Shown here: positions 8,530 through 18,999 of the stretch, in pieces
How positions within the stretch are numbered: the first letter of the stretch is position 1
Layout of the letters: each line of letters starts with the position of its first letter
NCBI GenBank assembly: GCA_009780245.1
Contig: WRAJ01000026.1
Coordinates: forward strand, 1 to 33,740
Source of the DNA: Turicibacter sp.
GTDB taxonomy: Bacteria > Bacillota_I > Bacilli_A > MOL361 > Turicibacteraceae
Direction: 5' to 3'
Length of the DNA: 33,740 nt
Translations under genes and position numbers: made by a program
The notes under the pieces: model-generated
The model's database searches: none
Told to the model about the DNA's origin: nothing
What the model saw: the letters and a program-made list of their open reading frames with translations, nothing else

Positions 8530-11500
8530 TTAAAACAAACTACCTTGTCCATCTGCCACCACTTGCTCTTTCAGCGCTGCTGCTGATCCGTAGTCCATTG
8601 TACCAAAGAATTCCATCCCGATCAATAACTCCAAAATCGTGCCGTTTGTCTTTGTACGCTTTTTAAACTCCATGATCGTTGAAAATGCTTTCTCAGCACG
8701 CTCCTCGACAATCTTTTCAGCAACGTTACTACCCAGACCATCAATCGCACCAAACGGTGCAATTAATGACTGCTCATCTTCTGTAATCTTAAAATCAGTC
8801 GCTTCCGATTGATATAAGTCAGGCAACTTGAACGTCATTCCTCTTCTTGTCATCTCAAGCGCCAATTCTAGCACGGTCACCAATGCCTTTTCCTTTGGTG
8901 CAGCATCAAACCCTTTGGCATTAATCTCCTCGATCTTATACGCAATCGCATCCGCTCCGTCGACCATCGTCGCAATGTCAAACACAACCGCACGCTTCGA
9001 GAAATAAGCCGCATAATAGTGAATCGGCTTGTGCACCTTAAACCACGCAATCCGCACTGCCATCAACACGTAAGCCGTCGCATGAGCCTTCGGAAACATG
9101 TATTTAATCTGCCCACACGACCAAATGTACCACTCAGGAATCCCTGCTTCGCGCATGGCTTCCACATATTCTTCCCATTTATTAGGTACTTTACTCGGCA
9201 AACCTTTTCGCACAAATTCCATAATCTCAAAAGCTAATGCTGGTTCAAGACCACCGTACATTAAATAGACCATGATATCATCACGACAACCGATCACGTT
9301 CTTGAAAGCGACTTTCCCAAAGTCAGGGTGTTTACCATTCACTAAGTCTTGTGCATTGTTCGTCCACACGTCCGTCCCATGGGAAAGACCCGAGATTTTT
9401 ACAAGCTCTGCGAACGTCTGGGGTTTCGTTTCTTTGAGCATCGCACGGACAAAAAACGTTCCAAACTCAGGCACACCGTAAGTCCCCATCTCCGACATGA
9501 TTTGTTCTGGCGTGACACCTAGTGAATTCGTCGAATAGAATAACTCATAAACCAAAGGATCGTCAACCGGAATCTCCTTTTGATCAATCCCTGACGAATC
9601 TTGAAGCGTTCGGATCATCGTGGGATCATCGTGCCCCAGTATATCCAGCTTCAACAAATTATCATGAATCGAGTGGAAATCAAAGTGAGTCGTTTTCCAC
9701 GTTGCCTCGCGATCATCCGCCGGGTATTGAATGGGGGTTATATCATAAATATCCATGTAATCTGGTACAACTATGATCCCACCTGGGTGCTGACCAGTCG
9801 AACGGCGAACCCCTTCACAATTCATCGCTAAGCGCTCAATTTCTGCGCCGCGCATCGTTTTCTTCTCGTCTTCAAGAAACCCACGCACAAAGCCAAAGGC
9901 CGTTTTTGCTGCGACCGTCGTAATCGTTCCGGCTCTGAAGGCATAGTTTTCCCCAAATAGTTCCCGGCAATACAAATGAGCTTTCGCCTGATATTCACCC
10001 GAGAAATTCAAGTCAATATCGGGTACCTTGTCCCCCTTGAATCCTAGGAACGTCTCAAACGGAATATCATGGCCCTCCTTCGTCAACTTCGCCTGACATT
10101 CAGGGCAGGTGGCATCCGGTAAATCAAAGCCAGATTCCGAAACATCCAAAATCTTTAGCAACTCTAATTCATTATCTCGAACCCCGTATTCCTTCTTTTC
10201 CTCGTCGTTCATTTTAAAGGTAGAAAAATGACAGTCGGGACATAAATAGTGAGGAGATAACGGATTAACTTCCGTGATGTCCATCAGCGTCGCTACAAAA
10301 GAAGACCCAACCGACCCACGTGAACCGACCAAATAACCATCATCCAGTGACTTCTTTACCAATAAATGTGAAATATAATAAATCACCGCAAACCCGTTTC
10401 CAATAATACTCGTCAACTCTTTTTCCAAACGCTTCTTCACATATTCAGGAAGTGGATTGCCATACAACTCATAGACACGCTCGTAACACATCTGCTCCAA
10501 TTTTTCCTTGACACTCGGAATGCCACGATCATCCAAAAACGTATCCGATGGCTCAAACAGCTTATCCTTGATCGGCGCAATTTCCTCGCACATACCAGCA
10601 ATCTTGTTCGTGTTAGTCACAACCATCTCATAAGCTAAATCTTCACCCAACCAAGCAAAATCGTTCAACATCTCATCCGTTGTCCGAAAGTGCATACTAG
10701 GAATGTCTACTATTTCAGTGCGATTTAAGGGGTGACGACCCCCACCCACAGCAGGCGTTTTCGTATAAATGCGCCGATACAACCGGTCATCCGGGTTAAG
10801 ATGGTGAACATCACCGGTGGCCACAACAATTTTGCTTTGCTCCTGGCCCACTTTGATAATGTCTTTGATCGCTTGATGCACATACTCTCTTTGTTCAGAG
10901 CCGTTCATCATTTCAAGGTGTGAATACACCTCAGGCGGTTGCACTTCAAGATAGTCATAAAAAGCAACGCGCTTTTGTAAAATGTCGTACGGCTTCTCCA
11001 AAGCTGCTCGAAAGACCTCACCGTTCACACAACTACTTCCAACCAAGATCCCCTCTCGATACGTTTCGATGACGCTACGTCTCACTCTTGGCACACCAAA
11101 GAGATCGTCTGTTAAAGATAAAGAAACTATTTTAAAGAGATTCTTTAAGCCGATTTCACTGGTTGCGAGTAGCGTGACGTGCGTGGGAATACTTAGTTTG
11201 TAACCACCGCTATCTTTCGTTAAACTGTTTAGTTGATCGTGCGTTTTGATTCCCATTTTTGCGACATCGTTTAACATCCCAATAAAGGCTTCAGCTGTTG
11301 CACGTGCATCATAAATCGCTCGGTGATGTTGTGTTAATTCAACAGCGAAGAAACGAGCGAGTGCTTTTAAGTTAAACAGCTTCATTTTTCGCTTGAACTT
11401 CTCATCCATTTTTTCATCGGTTGCGTAGTTCCAGTAAATACCTAGCTCTGCGTGATACATCACCCGTGCCAGAGCTAGTGTATCAATGACGGGGTTCGTT

Positions 11501-13155
11501 GGTTTTGGCAAATTTAATTTTTTAAAGTTTTCCTCTAAGTGCCCCATATCAAAGTCGGCGTTATGGGCAACAAGAATGCTATCGCCAATCCATGCTTGAA
11601 ATTCTTCCATGACTTCTTTAACGTTTCGGGCTGAATCGACATCCGTTTGGGTAATACCGGTTAGCTTGGTTGTCAATTCCGATAACTTTCGATGTGGGTT
11701 AACAAATTCAGAAAATTCATCAATGAGTGCACCACGACGCACTTTTACTGCCGCAATTTCGATCACATCGTCGTGATTGGTTGAAAAACCTGTTGTCTCA
11801 ACGTCATAGACGACATACGTCGCGGTTGCTAATTCTATGTCAGCATCGTTCCAACCAATAAGCGGTTGATCTTCAACAAAATTTGCTTCTAAGCCGTAGA
11901 TCATTTTGATCCCGTGTTTTTTCGCTGCAGCATAAGCCTCAGGAATCGCTTGAACGACACCGTGATCGGTTAGTGCCAGTGCTTTGTGTCCCCATTTCGC
12001 CGCGGTTTCGATGTAGTCACTAATGTGTGTGACCCCGTCCATCGCACTCATTTTCGTGTGCAAATGCAACTCAACGCGCTTCTCATCTGCTTGATCCATG
12101 CGTACCTCTGATGTCGGTGAATCAATTAACTTCGCCCCTTCAAGTGACATCGTCACTTCTTTTTTGAAATCATCGTACTTTACTTTTCCACTGACACGCA
12201 CCCAATTTCCTTTTTTCAAAATTTTCGGGATGTGTGCTTTCATTTCGTCGCCACGCACAAACATGCTTACATACATGGAATCTGAGTAATCGGTAAACTT
12301 TGCTTCGAAAATCGTAAACTCTCGCCCATCTTTCGTACGGATTTCACGCAGCTCGGAATCAAAGATATACCCTTCCATCACAACGTCTTTTACCTCATCG
12401 TTCTCAACGTCAACCTCGTGACAAAGCGTCGCATCAGCAATTGGCACCCCGCCAAAACCATCTTCGTGTAAATCGGGTGCTTTTCGTCTGCCACCGTTGC
12501 GTCGTTGGTTTTTGAACTTATCAAAATTGCCGTTTGAAGAAGATGGTGGCGTGACAGGAGGAGGTGTTTGCTCTTGCATCTCTGGTTGCTGGGTAACGGG
12601 TGGTGTTGTCATTACCCCTATGCCATTAACCTTTTCTTGCATGACTTGCTCATCCGACCTTGCTTTCGTTGTGATAATGCCCGTAACACGCTTGATTTTA
12701 AAACCAAACCTTTCATAGGTGGCCCTCATTAACGGTGCATAGTTTTTCTCAACGTCATTTTTGTCTTGTTCATTTGCCACAAAAACATGAAGATCGCCCG
12801 CCTCAAATTGCGTTTTCATCGCTAATAAAGCACGAATAAAAGGCATGTCCTTACTAGCGTGCTCAATCATTTCAGGTAAATAATGCGCCAACCACTCATC
12901 ATCTGGCTGATGTCGATAAGTGATGTCATAACCAACCGCGTGAAAGCTTGGAATTTTTGTAAACACTTCCTCAAATAACTGCAAAAACATCATCAAATAG
13001 TTTGCTTTGATAATTTCAGAAAAAGCAAAAGAAATGTGGATTTTTTTATTATTTTTAAAGACTTGGACACGCTTAATTTCCACTTGTTCAAACAAATGTT
13101 TGGCATCATCAGGAAAATTAATCTGTGTCAACAGGACTCCCATTTCTTTTTGCAT
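8530..13155 (-). CDS. polC: DNA polymerase III alpha subunit, PolC type
   Basis: A 1541-aa Gram-positive replicative polymerase with its own proofreading domain. In order: an N-terminal domain (to about 165); a Pro/Gln-rich linker (about 185-225); an OB-fold region (about 255-345); the PHP domain starting VELHLHTKMSAMDG (about 361-374) and interrupted by a DnaQ-like exonuclease (about 446-625) with YDVETT, HNADFD and HRAIYDA; then the polymerase core. Core motifs are GSRGSVGSSF (about 944-953), zinc-binding CPDC and CPEC pairs, and catalytic PDIDLNFSG (about 1045-1053). The length matches the family. I chose the ATG at 13153-13155, where GGAGGA lies 7 bases upstream; the upstream TTG lies inside that ribosome binding site. 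Confidence 0.98.
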   Translation of the reverse strand: MQKEMGVLLTQINFPDDAKHLFEQVEIKRVQVFKNNKKIHISFAFSEIIKANYLMMFLQLFEEVFTKIPSFHAVGYDITYRHQPDDEWLAHYLPEMIEHASKDMPFIRALLAMKTQFEAGDLHVFVANEQDKNDVEKNYAPLMRATYERFGFKIKRVTGIITTKARSDEQVMQEKVNGIGVMTTPPVTQQPEMQEQTPPPVTPPSSSNGNFDKFKNQRRNGGRRKAPDLHEDGFGGVPIADATLCHEVDVENDEVKDVVMEGYIFDSELREIRTKDGREFTIFEAKFTDYSDSMYVSMFVRGDEMKAHIPKILKKGNWVRVSGKVKYDDFKKEVTMSLEGAKLIDSPTSEVRMDQADEKRVELHLHTKMSAMDGVTHISDYIETAAKWGHKALALTDHGVVQAIPEAYAAAKKHGIKMIYGLEANFVEDQPLIGWNDADIELATATYVVYDVETTGFSTNHDDVIEIAAVKVRRGALIDEFSEFVNPHRKLSELTTKLTGITQTDVDSARNVKEVMEEFQAWIGDSILVAHNADFDMGHLEENFKKLNLPKPTNPVIDTLALARVMYHAELGIYWNYATDEKMDEKFKRKMKLFNLKALARFFAVELTQHHRAIYDARATAEAFIGMLNDVAKMGIKTHDQLNSLTKDSGGYKLSIPTHVTLLATSEIGLKNLFKIVSLSLTDDLFGVPRVRRSVIETYREGILVGSSCVNGEVFRAALEKPYDILQKRVAFYDYLEVQPPEVYSHLEMMNGSEQREYVHQAIKDIIKVGQEQSKIVVATGDVHHLNPDDRLYRRIYTKTPAVGGGRHPLNRTEIVDIPSMHFRTTDEMLNDFAWLGEDLAYEMVVTNTNKIAGMCEEIAPIKDKLFEPSDTFLDDRGIPSVKEKLEQMCYERVYELYGNPLPEYVKKRLEKELTSIIGNGFAVIYYISHLLVKKSLDDGYLVGSRGSVGSSFVATLMDITEVNPLSPHYLCPDCHFSTFKMNDEEKKEYGVRDNELELLKILDVSESGFDLPDATCPECQAKLTKEGHDIPFETFLGFKGDKVPDIDLNFSGEYQAKAHLYCRELFGENYAFRAGTITTVAAKTAFGFVRGFLEDEKKTMRGAEIERLAMNCEGVRRSTGQHPGGIIVVPDYMDIYDITPIQYPADDREATWKTTHFDFHSIHDNLLKLDILGHDDPTMIRTLQDSSGIDQKEIPVDDPLVYELFYSTNSLGVTPEQIMSEMGTYGVPEFGTFFVRAMLKETKPQTFAELVKISGLSHGTDVWTNNAQDLVNGKHPDFGKVAFKNVIGCRDDIMVYLMYGGLEPALAFEIMEFVRKGLPSKVPNKWEEYVEAMREAGIPEWYIWSCGQIKYMFPKAHATAYVLMAVRIAWFKVHKPIHYYAAYFSKRAVVFDIATMVDGADAIAYKIEEINAKGFDAAPKEKALVTVLELALEMTRRGMTFKLPDLYQSEATDFKITEDEQSLIAPFGAIDGLGSNVAEKIVEERAEKAFSTIMEFKKRTKTNGTILELLIGMEFFGTMDYGSAAALKEQVVADGQGSLF

Positions 13156-13202
13156 GTTCCATTCCTCCAACTAACAAAAATCATAATTTCTATAACCCTC
13201 TA

Positions 13203-13211
13203 ATTATAACA
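13203..13211 (-). promoter_or_regulatory. Extended -10 promoter of polC
   Basis: On the minus strand, TGT followed by a perfect TATAAT (13203-13208) forms an extended -10 box 48 bases before the polC ATG. No good -35 lies at the usual distance, as is common for extended -10 promoters. Confidence 0.6.
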
Positions 13212-13230
13212 GATATGACGTCAAAATTCG

Positions 13231-13275
13231 AGAAAAAAACAAAAAAAATTTAGGAACAACGATCGTTCCTAAATT
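13231..13275 (-). terminator. Strong Rho-independent terminator after the secreted hydrolase gene
   Basis: Perfect 11-bp stem (13247-13257 with 13265-13275) and 7-base loop. On the minus strand it is followed by a nearly uninterrupted T tract (13231-13246). It separates the hydrolase gene from polC. Confidence 0.88.
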
Positions 13276-13350
13276 CCTTGTGCACGCAACTTGATTCCGT
13301 TGAGAGCATGCGATAAAATTTAGCGAGATGCTAAGCGATGAAACATCGCA

Positions 13351-15525
13351 TTAGTCGTACACCGTTACGGAAAGTATTTCTATTTTTAGACTATCATTTG
13401 TTGCAATGGCCGTGATAATGGCAGTGCCTGATCCTACCGTAGTGATCAGACCATCATCCGTGACGCTAACAACAGCAGGATCAGATGAATGCCATTCGTA
13501 ATCACTCAGGTTGGCATAGCTTGCATCTGGGCCTGATATCTCAGGGATGAACGTGGTTTCACGCTCTAAATATAAGGTATCTGACGTAAACGTCCAGTCT
13601 CCACGAAACGTTTCATTAGAAATTGCGGTCACTTGCACACCTCCTGTTGCAGACGGCGTCATCGATGTACTGCCGTTTAAAGTGAAAATCGAACCGGTTG
13701 ATCGGTTTGCTCCTGTCAAATGATACCCGTTGCGGGATAAAATCGCACCGGATTGCGACAATGTTTGCGTAAAGACGGTAATATCACTTGCTCGTGTATT
13801 CGAACGACCAGTGAAGACTTCCACTGTGTACCCTTCTTTCGGAATATAAAACAAAATATTTGTTTCGTATCGCGCATTGCTCCACGCTGAATAAACAAAG
13901 CCATTATCCCCAAAACCACGTTGTGTATCACCCGTTGCTTCGGCCACACGCACACCGTCTGAATTGTAAACATTGACACTGATTCCTGAATTTAGACGTG
14001 TTGAAAGTAGCGGATCTGAGCTTTTAATTTCGACTCGTATCATGTCTGACATGCCGACATTAGATGTGCTGATGACATCATGATTAGCTTCTGAAACAGA
14101 GACCGGCCTTCCTAAGATAAGGTCATTGATTGTTCTCAAAGTTTGAGGTTCCATCACAATCAGCACATGCCCAAATAAACTCGGAATATTGATATAGTCA
14201 AAGCGGCCATCCCCGCGCATGCTTTCACCAATCACAATACCATCGCCAGCTCTGGTGAAAACATTACCATCAAAAATAGCTTCATCGCCATATTGACGAT
14301 AGACCACTGTAATCGGCGTAAGGCGTCCATAGTCATTCCCTAGTAAAGTAAGATTCACACCTTCCCAAACGTCTAAAATATCACCATCAAACACGATCTC
14401 ACGCAAGTACCGTAAACTTCTTTCATTGCCATCCACAAGGTTCGAATTGAGATTTGGGCTACGATTAAGAACCTCATAGACCTCCTCCATCTCCGTGATC
14501 CCTCTCATGCCATCCTCTGTCCGATATAACAAAGGGAATCTACTGATGTATTCTGGTCCTGGTGACATCTGATATAAGTTAGGTGAATTGACTGACCAAT
14601 CCATGATCCACCTTCTAGAAATAGGTCGTAAAAAAAGATTATAAAAAACATTAATGAGCGACATATAAAGTGTACCATCAAATAACGTAAAAGCACCTGT
14701 TTCGATCATTTCCAACCCGAGATACGATCCCCAAAGCGGAACCCCGATCAAAATCGCACTTTCGACCATGTTTCTATTTTCTTCACTCTGAGCAACAAAG
14801 GTTGAAGCTACCATGCCGCCATTACTGTGACCAATCAAAATGACACTCTCATAACCATTTTCTCGAATATCATCCGCAAGCTCTCTCGCAGCATCGTTCA
14901 AATCTCCAATGAAATTATAAGGGAAAAATTCGATGGTATAGATGTGATCGAGTCCATTGCGAATCAATGCCGCTCTGATGCTAATCATCATCGGAATATA
15001 AGCTGGAAGTGCACCAAATCTATCACGATCTCTGTTTATAAAGGCTGACATACCCGTCCCCTGTTCATCGTTAATCAGTTCCGATGGTCTACCAAGCCCA
15101 AAATTCACATGAAGGAGATGCAAACTAATATCGGCGGCGGTCCCTGGACCAAGCCAGATCGGCAAACCGCGAAACCTCTGACTATAAAGCTTTGTCACCG
15201 AATACCCTGGCAAAATATAAATGGCTCTTCTTGGCGTATCCTCCCCTTCCCTCAATTCTTCACTCAGATCGCCTAAGAGATCATCCAATTCGCTCAGTTC
15301 ACTTAGGGCAGCTTCTAACTCAGTTTCATTCAAGTCCCCTAACCCATTAAGAATGGTGTCCAATTCATCTAAGGTGTCATCGAGCTCATTTTGAATATCA
15401 TCTAATTCATGCCATTCACTTGCTTCTACAACTATTGAAGAGAGTGGTGCTACTAATCCCGGAATGACCATCCCAATCGCGAGCGTGAGAGCTAAGAGTC
15501 GAGAAAATAATTTGTGTTGCTTCAT
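13351..15525 (-). CDS. Secreted LCAT-like alpha/beta hydrolase (lipase/acyltransferase) with Big_2 domain
   Basis: A 724-aa exported protein. It has a Sec signal peptide (1 to about 36, cleavage near VEASE), then an acidic Leu/Asp/Glu heptad-like segment (about 39-96) that looks like a coiled coil. An alpha/beta hydrolase follows, with ILPGYS near 104 and the nucleophile elbow GHSNGG (Ser234). The C-terminus has a bacterial Ig-like (Big_2) unit (about 645-724, with VVSVTDDGLITTVGSGTA). The opening motif plus a nearby WLGPG recalls lecithin:cholesterol acyltransferase-type enzymes, so a lipid ester is the likely substrate. There is no LPXTG anchor. ATG with AAAGGAG 11 bases upstream. It is the last gene of the transporter-ligase-hydrolase set, 49 bases after the ligase. 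Confidence 0.82.
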   Translation of the reverse strand: MKQHKLFSRLLALTLAIGMVIPGLVAPLSSIVVEASEWHELDDIQNELDDTLDELDTILNGLGDLNETELEAALSELSELDDLLGDLSEELREGEDTPRRAIYILPGYSVTKLYSQRFRGLPIWLGPGTAADISLHLLHVNFGLGRPSELINDEQGTGMSAFINRDRDRFGALPAYIPMMISIRAALIRNGLDHIYTIEFFPYNFIGDLNDAARELADDIRENGYESVILIGHSNGGMVASTFVAQSEENRNMVESAILIGVPLWGSYLGLEMIETGAFTLFDGTLYMSLINVFYNLFLRPISRRWIMDWSVNSPNLYQMSPGPEYISRFPLLYRTEDGMRGITEMEEVYEVLNRSPNLNSNLVDGNERSLRYLREIVFDGDILDVWEGVNLTLLGNDYGRLTPITVVYRQYGDEAIFDGNVFTRAGDGIVIGESMRGDGRFDYINIPSLFGHVLIVMEPQTLRTINDLILGRPVSVSEANHDVISTSNVGMSDMIRVEIKSSDPLLSTRLNSGISVNVYNSDGVRVAEATGDTQRGFGDNGFVYSAWSNARYETNILFYIPKEGYTVEVFTGRSNTRASDITVFTQTLSQSGAILSRNGYHLTGANRSTGSIFTLNGSTSMTPSATGGVQVTAISNETFRGDWTFTSDTLYLERETTFIPEISGPDASYANLSDYEWHSSDPAVVSVTDDGLITTVGSGTAIITAIATNDSLKIEILSVTVYD

Positions 15526-15574
15526 ACTTGATCGTACTCCTTTGATTTTAATTTGGTTCCTATTTTACGCGTTT

Positions 15575-17641
15575 TTAACTCTGGTGGTAAGACCCTTTTA
15601 CAGTGAAATCGCGATGCGCTTCTCTGATCTCTTTCATCGAAGCTGGCAACGGTGCAATTCTTTTTTCTACCGTATCAACATTTTCCCAAACAAAACCACT
15701 TTCCTCTGGAAGTGTCCCATGCTGAACATTCCCTTGGTCATCAATTCGATAATACCCTTCTCGAACGTTGTGTAAAGATACAATCTCTCTTTTACTTGTT
15801 GAAGGGTTTCGCTGAAAGTTAACTAGGAACTGAACACCTTCTGGCATAAACGCTTCTTCTGATCCAAAAGATGCATAAATTTTTCTTAGTACAGCTTCTT
15901 CATCGGCACCTTCGACAAGCACAACGTCACAAACTAATCTACCTGACTTATCTCCTCTTGAATGTGGAATAACAAGTGCTTCGGCAGCACTAACTTCCTC
16001 ATGCTCTAATAACTTATTTCGCAATAAGTAAAGCTTGTTACATTCATCTAAGTCAACGGCAGTCAGTTTGCCATCTTCTTCAAACGTGATACCTGGGTAA
16101 TAGCGATCGGTTTCTTGATCGTACCTCACAACATCTTGTGGGCGCGAATTCATCTGAAACACTCTTGGGTCTTGATGGTCGCCAAGGATGTCGTCCGCTT
16201 GTTTTTCACCAACGACTTGGGCAAGGTCATGATCCGTTCCATAAACATTGCCCTCATCGTCTGTGTAGCTGAAGAATTTTGCGGTTGCTTCTGGATTATT
16301 GAGGAATCTATCCATCGCAGCTGGTGAATGAACGTAGAGTAGCCCTTCTTCACCAGGCTCACAAACTTCTCCCGTTTTCGGATTAATAATTTCCGCTGTT
16401 GCACCTGGCATAAAAAAGCCGGTTTGATTTTGTCTATTCTTCTCTGCCATTCCGTACTGAGTAATGATCCCACCGCCAATGGCTGTACTGCCACCAGCTG
16501 TAAACATTGGCACTGAGCCAGCCCATTGAAGCCTTTCATTAATGAACGCTGTTGGTGCAGGCGGGATTGCCTCACCGCCACAAGCAGGAACTCTCAAATG
16601 AGACAAGCAACCCTTTTCCAACCCAGAGTAATGGGCTAACATATTATAAACGGTGAACGTACCAAGGAAGCTATTAATATCATCCGAAATGATACAGCGA
16701 ATTAATTCTTCCGGTGTGTAAAAGGCACTTGGATTATAAACGATACACGCCCCAGCTGCACGACGAAGAAGGAGGACAAAAAATTGTGCACCAATGTGAG
16801 AAAACGGAATCAAAAGCAATTCACGATCGCCTTCTTTTACCGGAAATCCTGGATAGATTTCTGGCTCATGCATGTATAATAAGTTCACCACATTTTGATG
16901 TTTGAAAACCGCACAAGTTGGGTTTCCTGTTGTTGTACCACCCGTGTTAGAATAAACCGCATCGTGAGTTAAAAGACTTATTGCTTCTTCGTTAGAAGGT
17001 ACTAATGCCTGACTTTCAACATAGCTTTTCATGGTTCCTGGAAGGACGATTTCAATATCGTCTGGTAAGCCTAACTCGGCTATGATTGCTGCATAGTCAA
17101 AATTTTCTTTATAGGCTCTTTCTTGATCCTCTGGCAAATAATCACCTGCTGAGGTGAAGATAATACGCTCTACTCGCTGACCAGGTTCTTGCTCATGTAA
17201 CACTTTAAGTGCCTCTTTCACTTCAAACTGTGCGTATTTCGGATCAAAGCAGTATTCGATGCTTAGAACCACAGTTCGAGCTTCTTTTTCAACGGTATGT
17301 TTGATCACATCGCTGGCAAAAAACGAGACAGCACTTGAGCTTGCGATAAGCCCTAATTCAAGTGCAGCGAGATAAATGAATTCAAATTCTGGGACGTTTA
17401 AGCTACACATAGCTATCGGTATTTCACACCCATAAGTGAAACCTAATTTCCTGAAATATTGTTTATAGTGATCAATGATGTTCCAATATTCTTTCCTAGT
17501 GATTTTGTTTCCCTTATAATCGACTACAATGCCTAAAGGGTCTCTTTGCGCATCTCTTTTTCTGAGATAGTCAGTGACTGACAAATAAGAGGACACTGCC
17601 TCATTAATTTCATTCATATTAATCATTTTTTTTGCATTCAT
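15575..17641 (-). CDS. ANL-superfamily AMP-binding ligase (acyl-CoA synthetase-like)
   Basis: A 688-aa protein that would activate a carboxylate as an acyl-adenylate and probably pass it to CoA. Seen: the phosphate-binding loop SNTGGTTTGNP (about 231-241), the QYGMAE motif (395-400), and a C-terminal PSTSKREIV resembling the segment with the catalytic Lys. The usual YRTGD and GRxDxQVKI hinge motifs are degenerate: YGTDHDLAQ, then an insertion, then SRPQDVV. Substrate range or thioester step may therefore be unusual. The protein is longer than standard family members (500-650 aa). It starts at an ATG with GGAG 10 bases upstream. It sits 80 bases after the MFS gene and 49 before a secreted lipid hydrolase, suggesting use of an imported acid. 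Confidence 0.83.
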   Translation of the reverse strand: MNAKKMINMNEINEAVSSYLSVTDYLRKRDAQRDPLGIVVDYKGNKITRKEYWNIIDHYKQYFRKLGFTYGCEIPIAMCSLNVPEFEFIYLAALELGLIASSSAVSFFASDVIKHTVEKEARTVVLSIEYCFDPKYAQFEVKEALKVLHEQEPGQRVERIIFTSAGDYLPEDQERAYKENFDYAAIIAELGLPDDIEIVLPGTMKSYVESQALVPSNEEAISLLTHDAVYSNTGGTTTGNPTCAVFKHQNVVNLLYMHEPEIYPGFPVKEGDRELLLIPFSHIGAQFFVLLLRRAAGACIVYNPSAFYTPEELIRCIISDDINSFLGTFTVYNMLAHYSGLEKGCLSHLRVPACGGEAIPPAPTAFINERLQWAGSVPMFTAGGSTAIGGGIITQYGMAEKNRQNQTGFFMPGATAEIINPKTGEVCEPGEEGLLYVHSPAAMDRFLNNPEATAKFFSYTDDEGNVYGTDHDLAQVVGEKQADDILGDHQDPRVFQMNSRPQDVVRYDQETDRYYPGITFEEDGKLTAVDLDECNKLYLLRNKLLEHEEVSAAEALVIPHSRGDKSGRLVCDVVLVEGADEEAVLRKIYASFGSEEAFMPEGVQFLVNFQRNPSTSKREIVSLHNVREGYYRIDDQGNVQHGTLPEESGFVWENVDTVEKRIAPLPASMKEIREAHRDFTVKGSYHQS

Positions 17642-17721
17642 TGTTAAACAACTCCATTCCGTTTTACTAAATAGTTAGTTTTATGACGTAACTAAGTCAA
17701 TGTTTGAATCTCGTTATCGCC

Positions 17722-18984
17722 TTAATGTTGACCAACCGTTGACGGCGAACGTCTCATTCTCAACGACGAAGTAGGTTTTTTCTTATTTGCTGAAGCGCTC
17801 AACAGAATCATGGTGACTAGCGCAACGGTACTCATCACAATGGCAATCACAAAAGCAAACGAATGATTCCCGGTTGATTCAAATAAAGTAGCAGCTAATC
17901 TTGGACCAACAACGGCTGCGACGCCAAAAGCAGTAAATAAAATACCATAGTTCAGCCCTAGATTGGCCGTCCCAAAATTCTCAGCTGTAATGGATGGGAA
18001 AACACCTAAGAAGCCACCAAAACAGAACCCGATTCCCATGATTGATAGGACAAATAGCGGGAAACTAGTCGCAAAAATCAATAAAGTCAGCATACCTACT
18101 GTTATAGCGTACATTAAAATAAGTGTTTGATAACGGCCTAATTTATCAGAGATCGCGCCCCAAAGTAGACGCCCGCTTGTATTAGCAACACCTAATAACA
18201 CAACTGCCGTTGCTGCTAGTGTCGGCGTTACGCTAATTCTCACTTCTGCTATGTGGCCAGCGTGTGCAATAATCATCAAACCAGTGACACACGCTAAGGT
18301 GTAGGTGAACCATAAAACATAAAATCTAATTGTTTTTAACATCTCACCAACACTCAAATTAATGGCTGTCATTTTTTCCTCAACGATTGGCGGTTCCCAA
18401 CCAGCTGGTTTAAAATCAATTGGTGCTGGTGAAATAAATAACGAAGCTAATACAATGAGAATACCGAAAATAACACCGAATAAGGTGAACGTTTCTAATA
18501 CCCCAATCGCTTCAATGGTGCTTCTAAATAAAGGGGCAAAAATAACTGTGCCACCGCCAACACCACTTGCGATGATCCCACCGGCTAAGCCACGCTTATC
18601 TGGAAACCATTTGATAGAATTAGGAACCGTAACGCCATAAACAAAGCCAGTTCCAATACCACCTAGTACACCATACGTTAAGTACAAAGTAATAATATTT
18701 TCTGTCGTAAATCCGGCTAAGATAAATCCGATTCCAAAGATAATCCCACCAATCAAAATAGTTAATCGAACACCTATTTTTGCTTGTACTTTTCCTGCTA
18801 CGATCATAGCAAGCGGCATCAATCCCATTGATAGTGTAAAAGCAAAAGAGGTTTGTGGTGTCGTGAAATCAAAAAGCTCGATGAGACGAGGCTGGAAAAC
18901 ACTCCATGCGTAAGCAGAACCAACAATAAAATTAGCAATCAAACTAACAATGATAATAAACCAACGATTTTGAGTTTTCATCAT
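17722..18984 (-). CDS. MFS transporter of the OFA (oxalate/formate antiporter) family
   Basis: A 420-aa, 12-segment membrane protein. OFA hallmarks are visible: GSAYAWSVFQP in helix 1, then GVLGGIGTGFVYG, VPNSIKWFPDKRGLAGG and SGVGGGTVIFAPL. The family exchanges or imports small carboxylates such as oxalate, formate or lactate. Two adjacent ATGs are possible (18984 or 18981); AAAGG 6 bases upstream favours 18984. The gene is preceded by a ~190-base leader with a 21-codon ORF and a hairpin, and followed by the ligase, so a carboxylate that is imported and then CoA-activated is a reasonable inference. Confidence 0.9.
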   Translation of the reverse strand: MMKTQNRWFIIIVSLIANFIVGSAYAWSVFQPRLIELFDFTTPQTSFAFTLSMGLMPLAMIVAGKVQAKIGVRLTILIGGIIFGIGFILAGFTTENIITLYLTYGVLGGIGTGFVYGVTVPNSIKWFPDKRGLAGGIIASGVGGGTVIFAPLFRSTIEAIGVLETFTLFGVIFGILIVLASLFISPAPIDFKPAGWEPPIVEEKMTAINLSVGEMLKTIRFYVLWFTYTLACVTGLMIIAHAGHIAEVRISVTPTLAATAVVLLGVANTSGRLLWGAISDKLGRYQTLILMYAITVGMLTLLIFATSFPLFVLSIMGIGFCFGGFLGVFPSITAENFGTANLGLNYGILFTAFGVAAVVGPRLAATLFESTGNHSFAFVIAIVMSTVALVTMILLSASANKKKPTSSLRMRRSPSTVGQH

Positions 18985-18999
18985 AACCAACCTTTCTGC

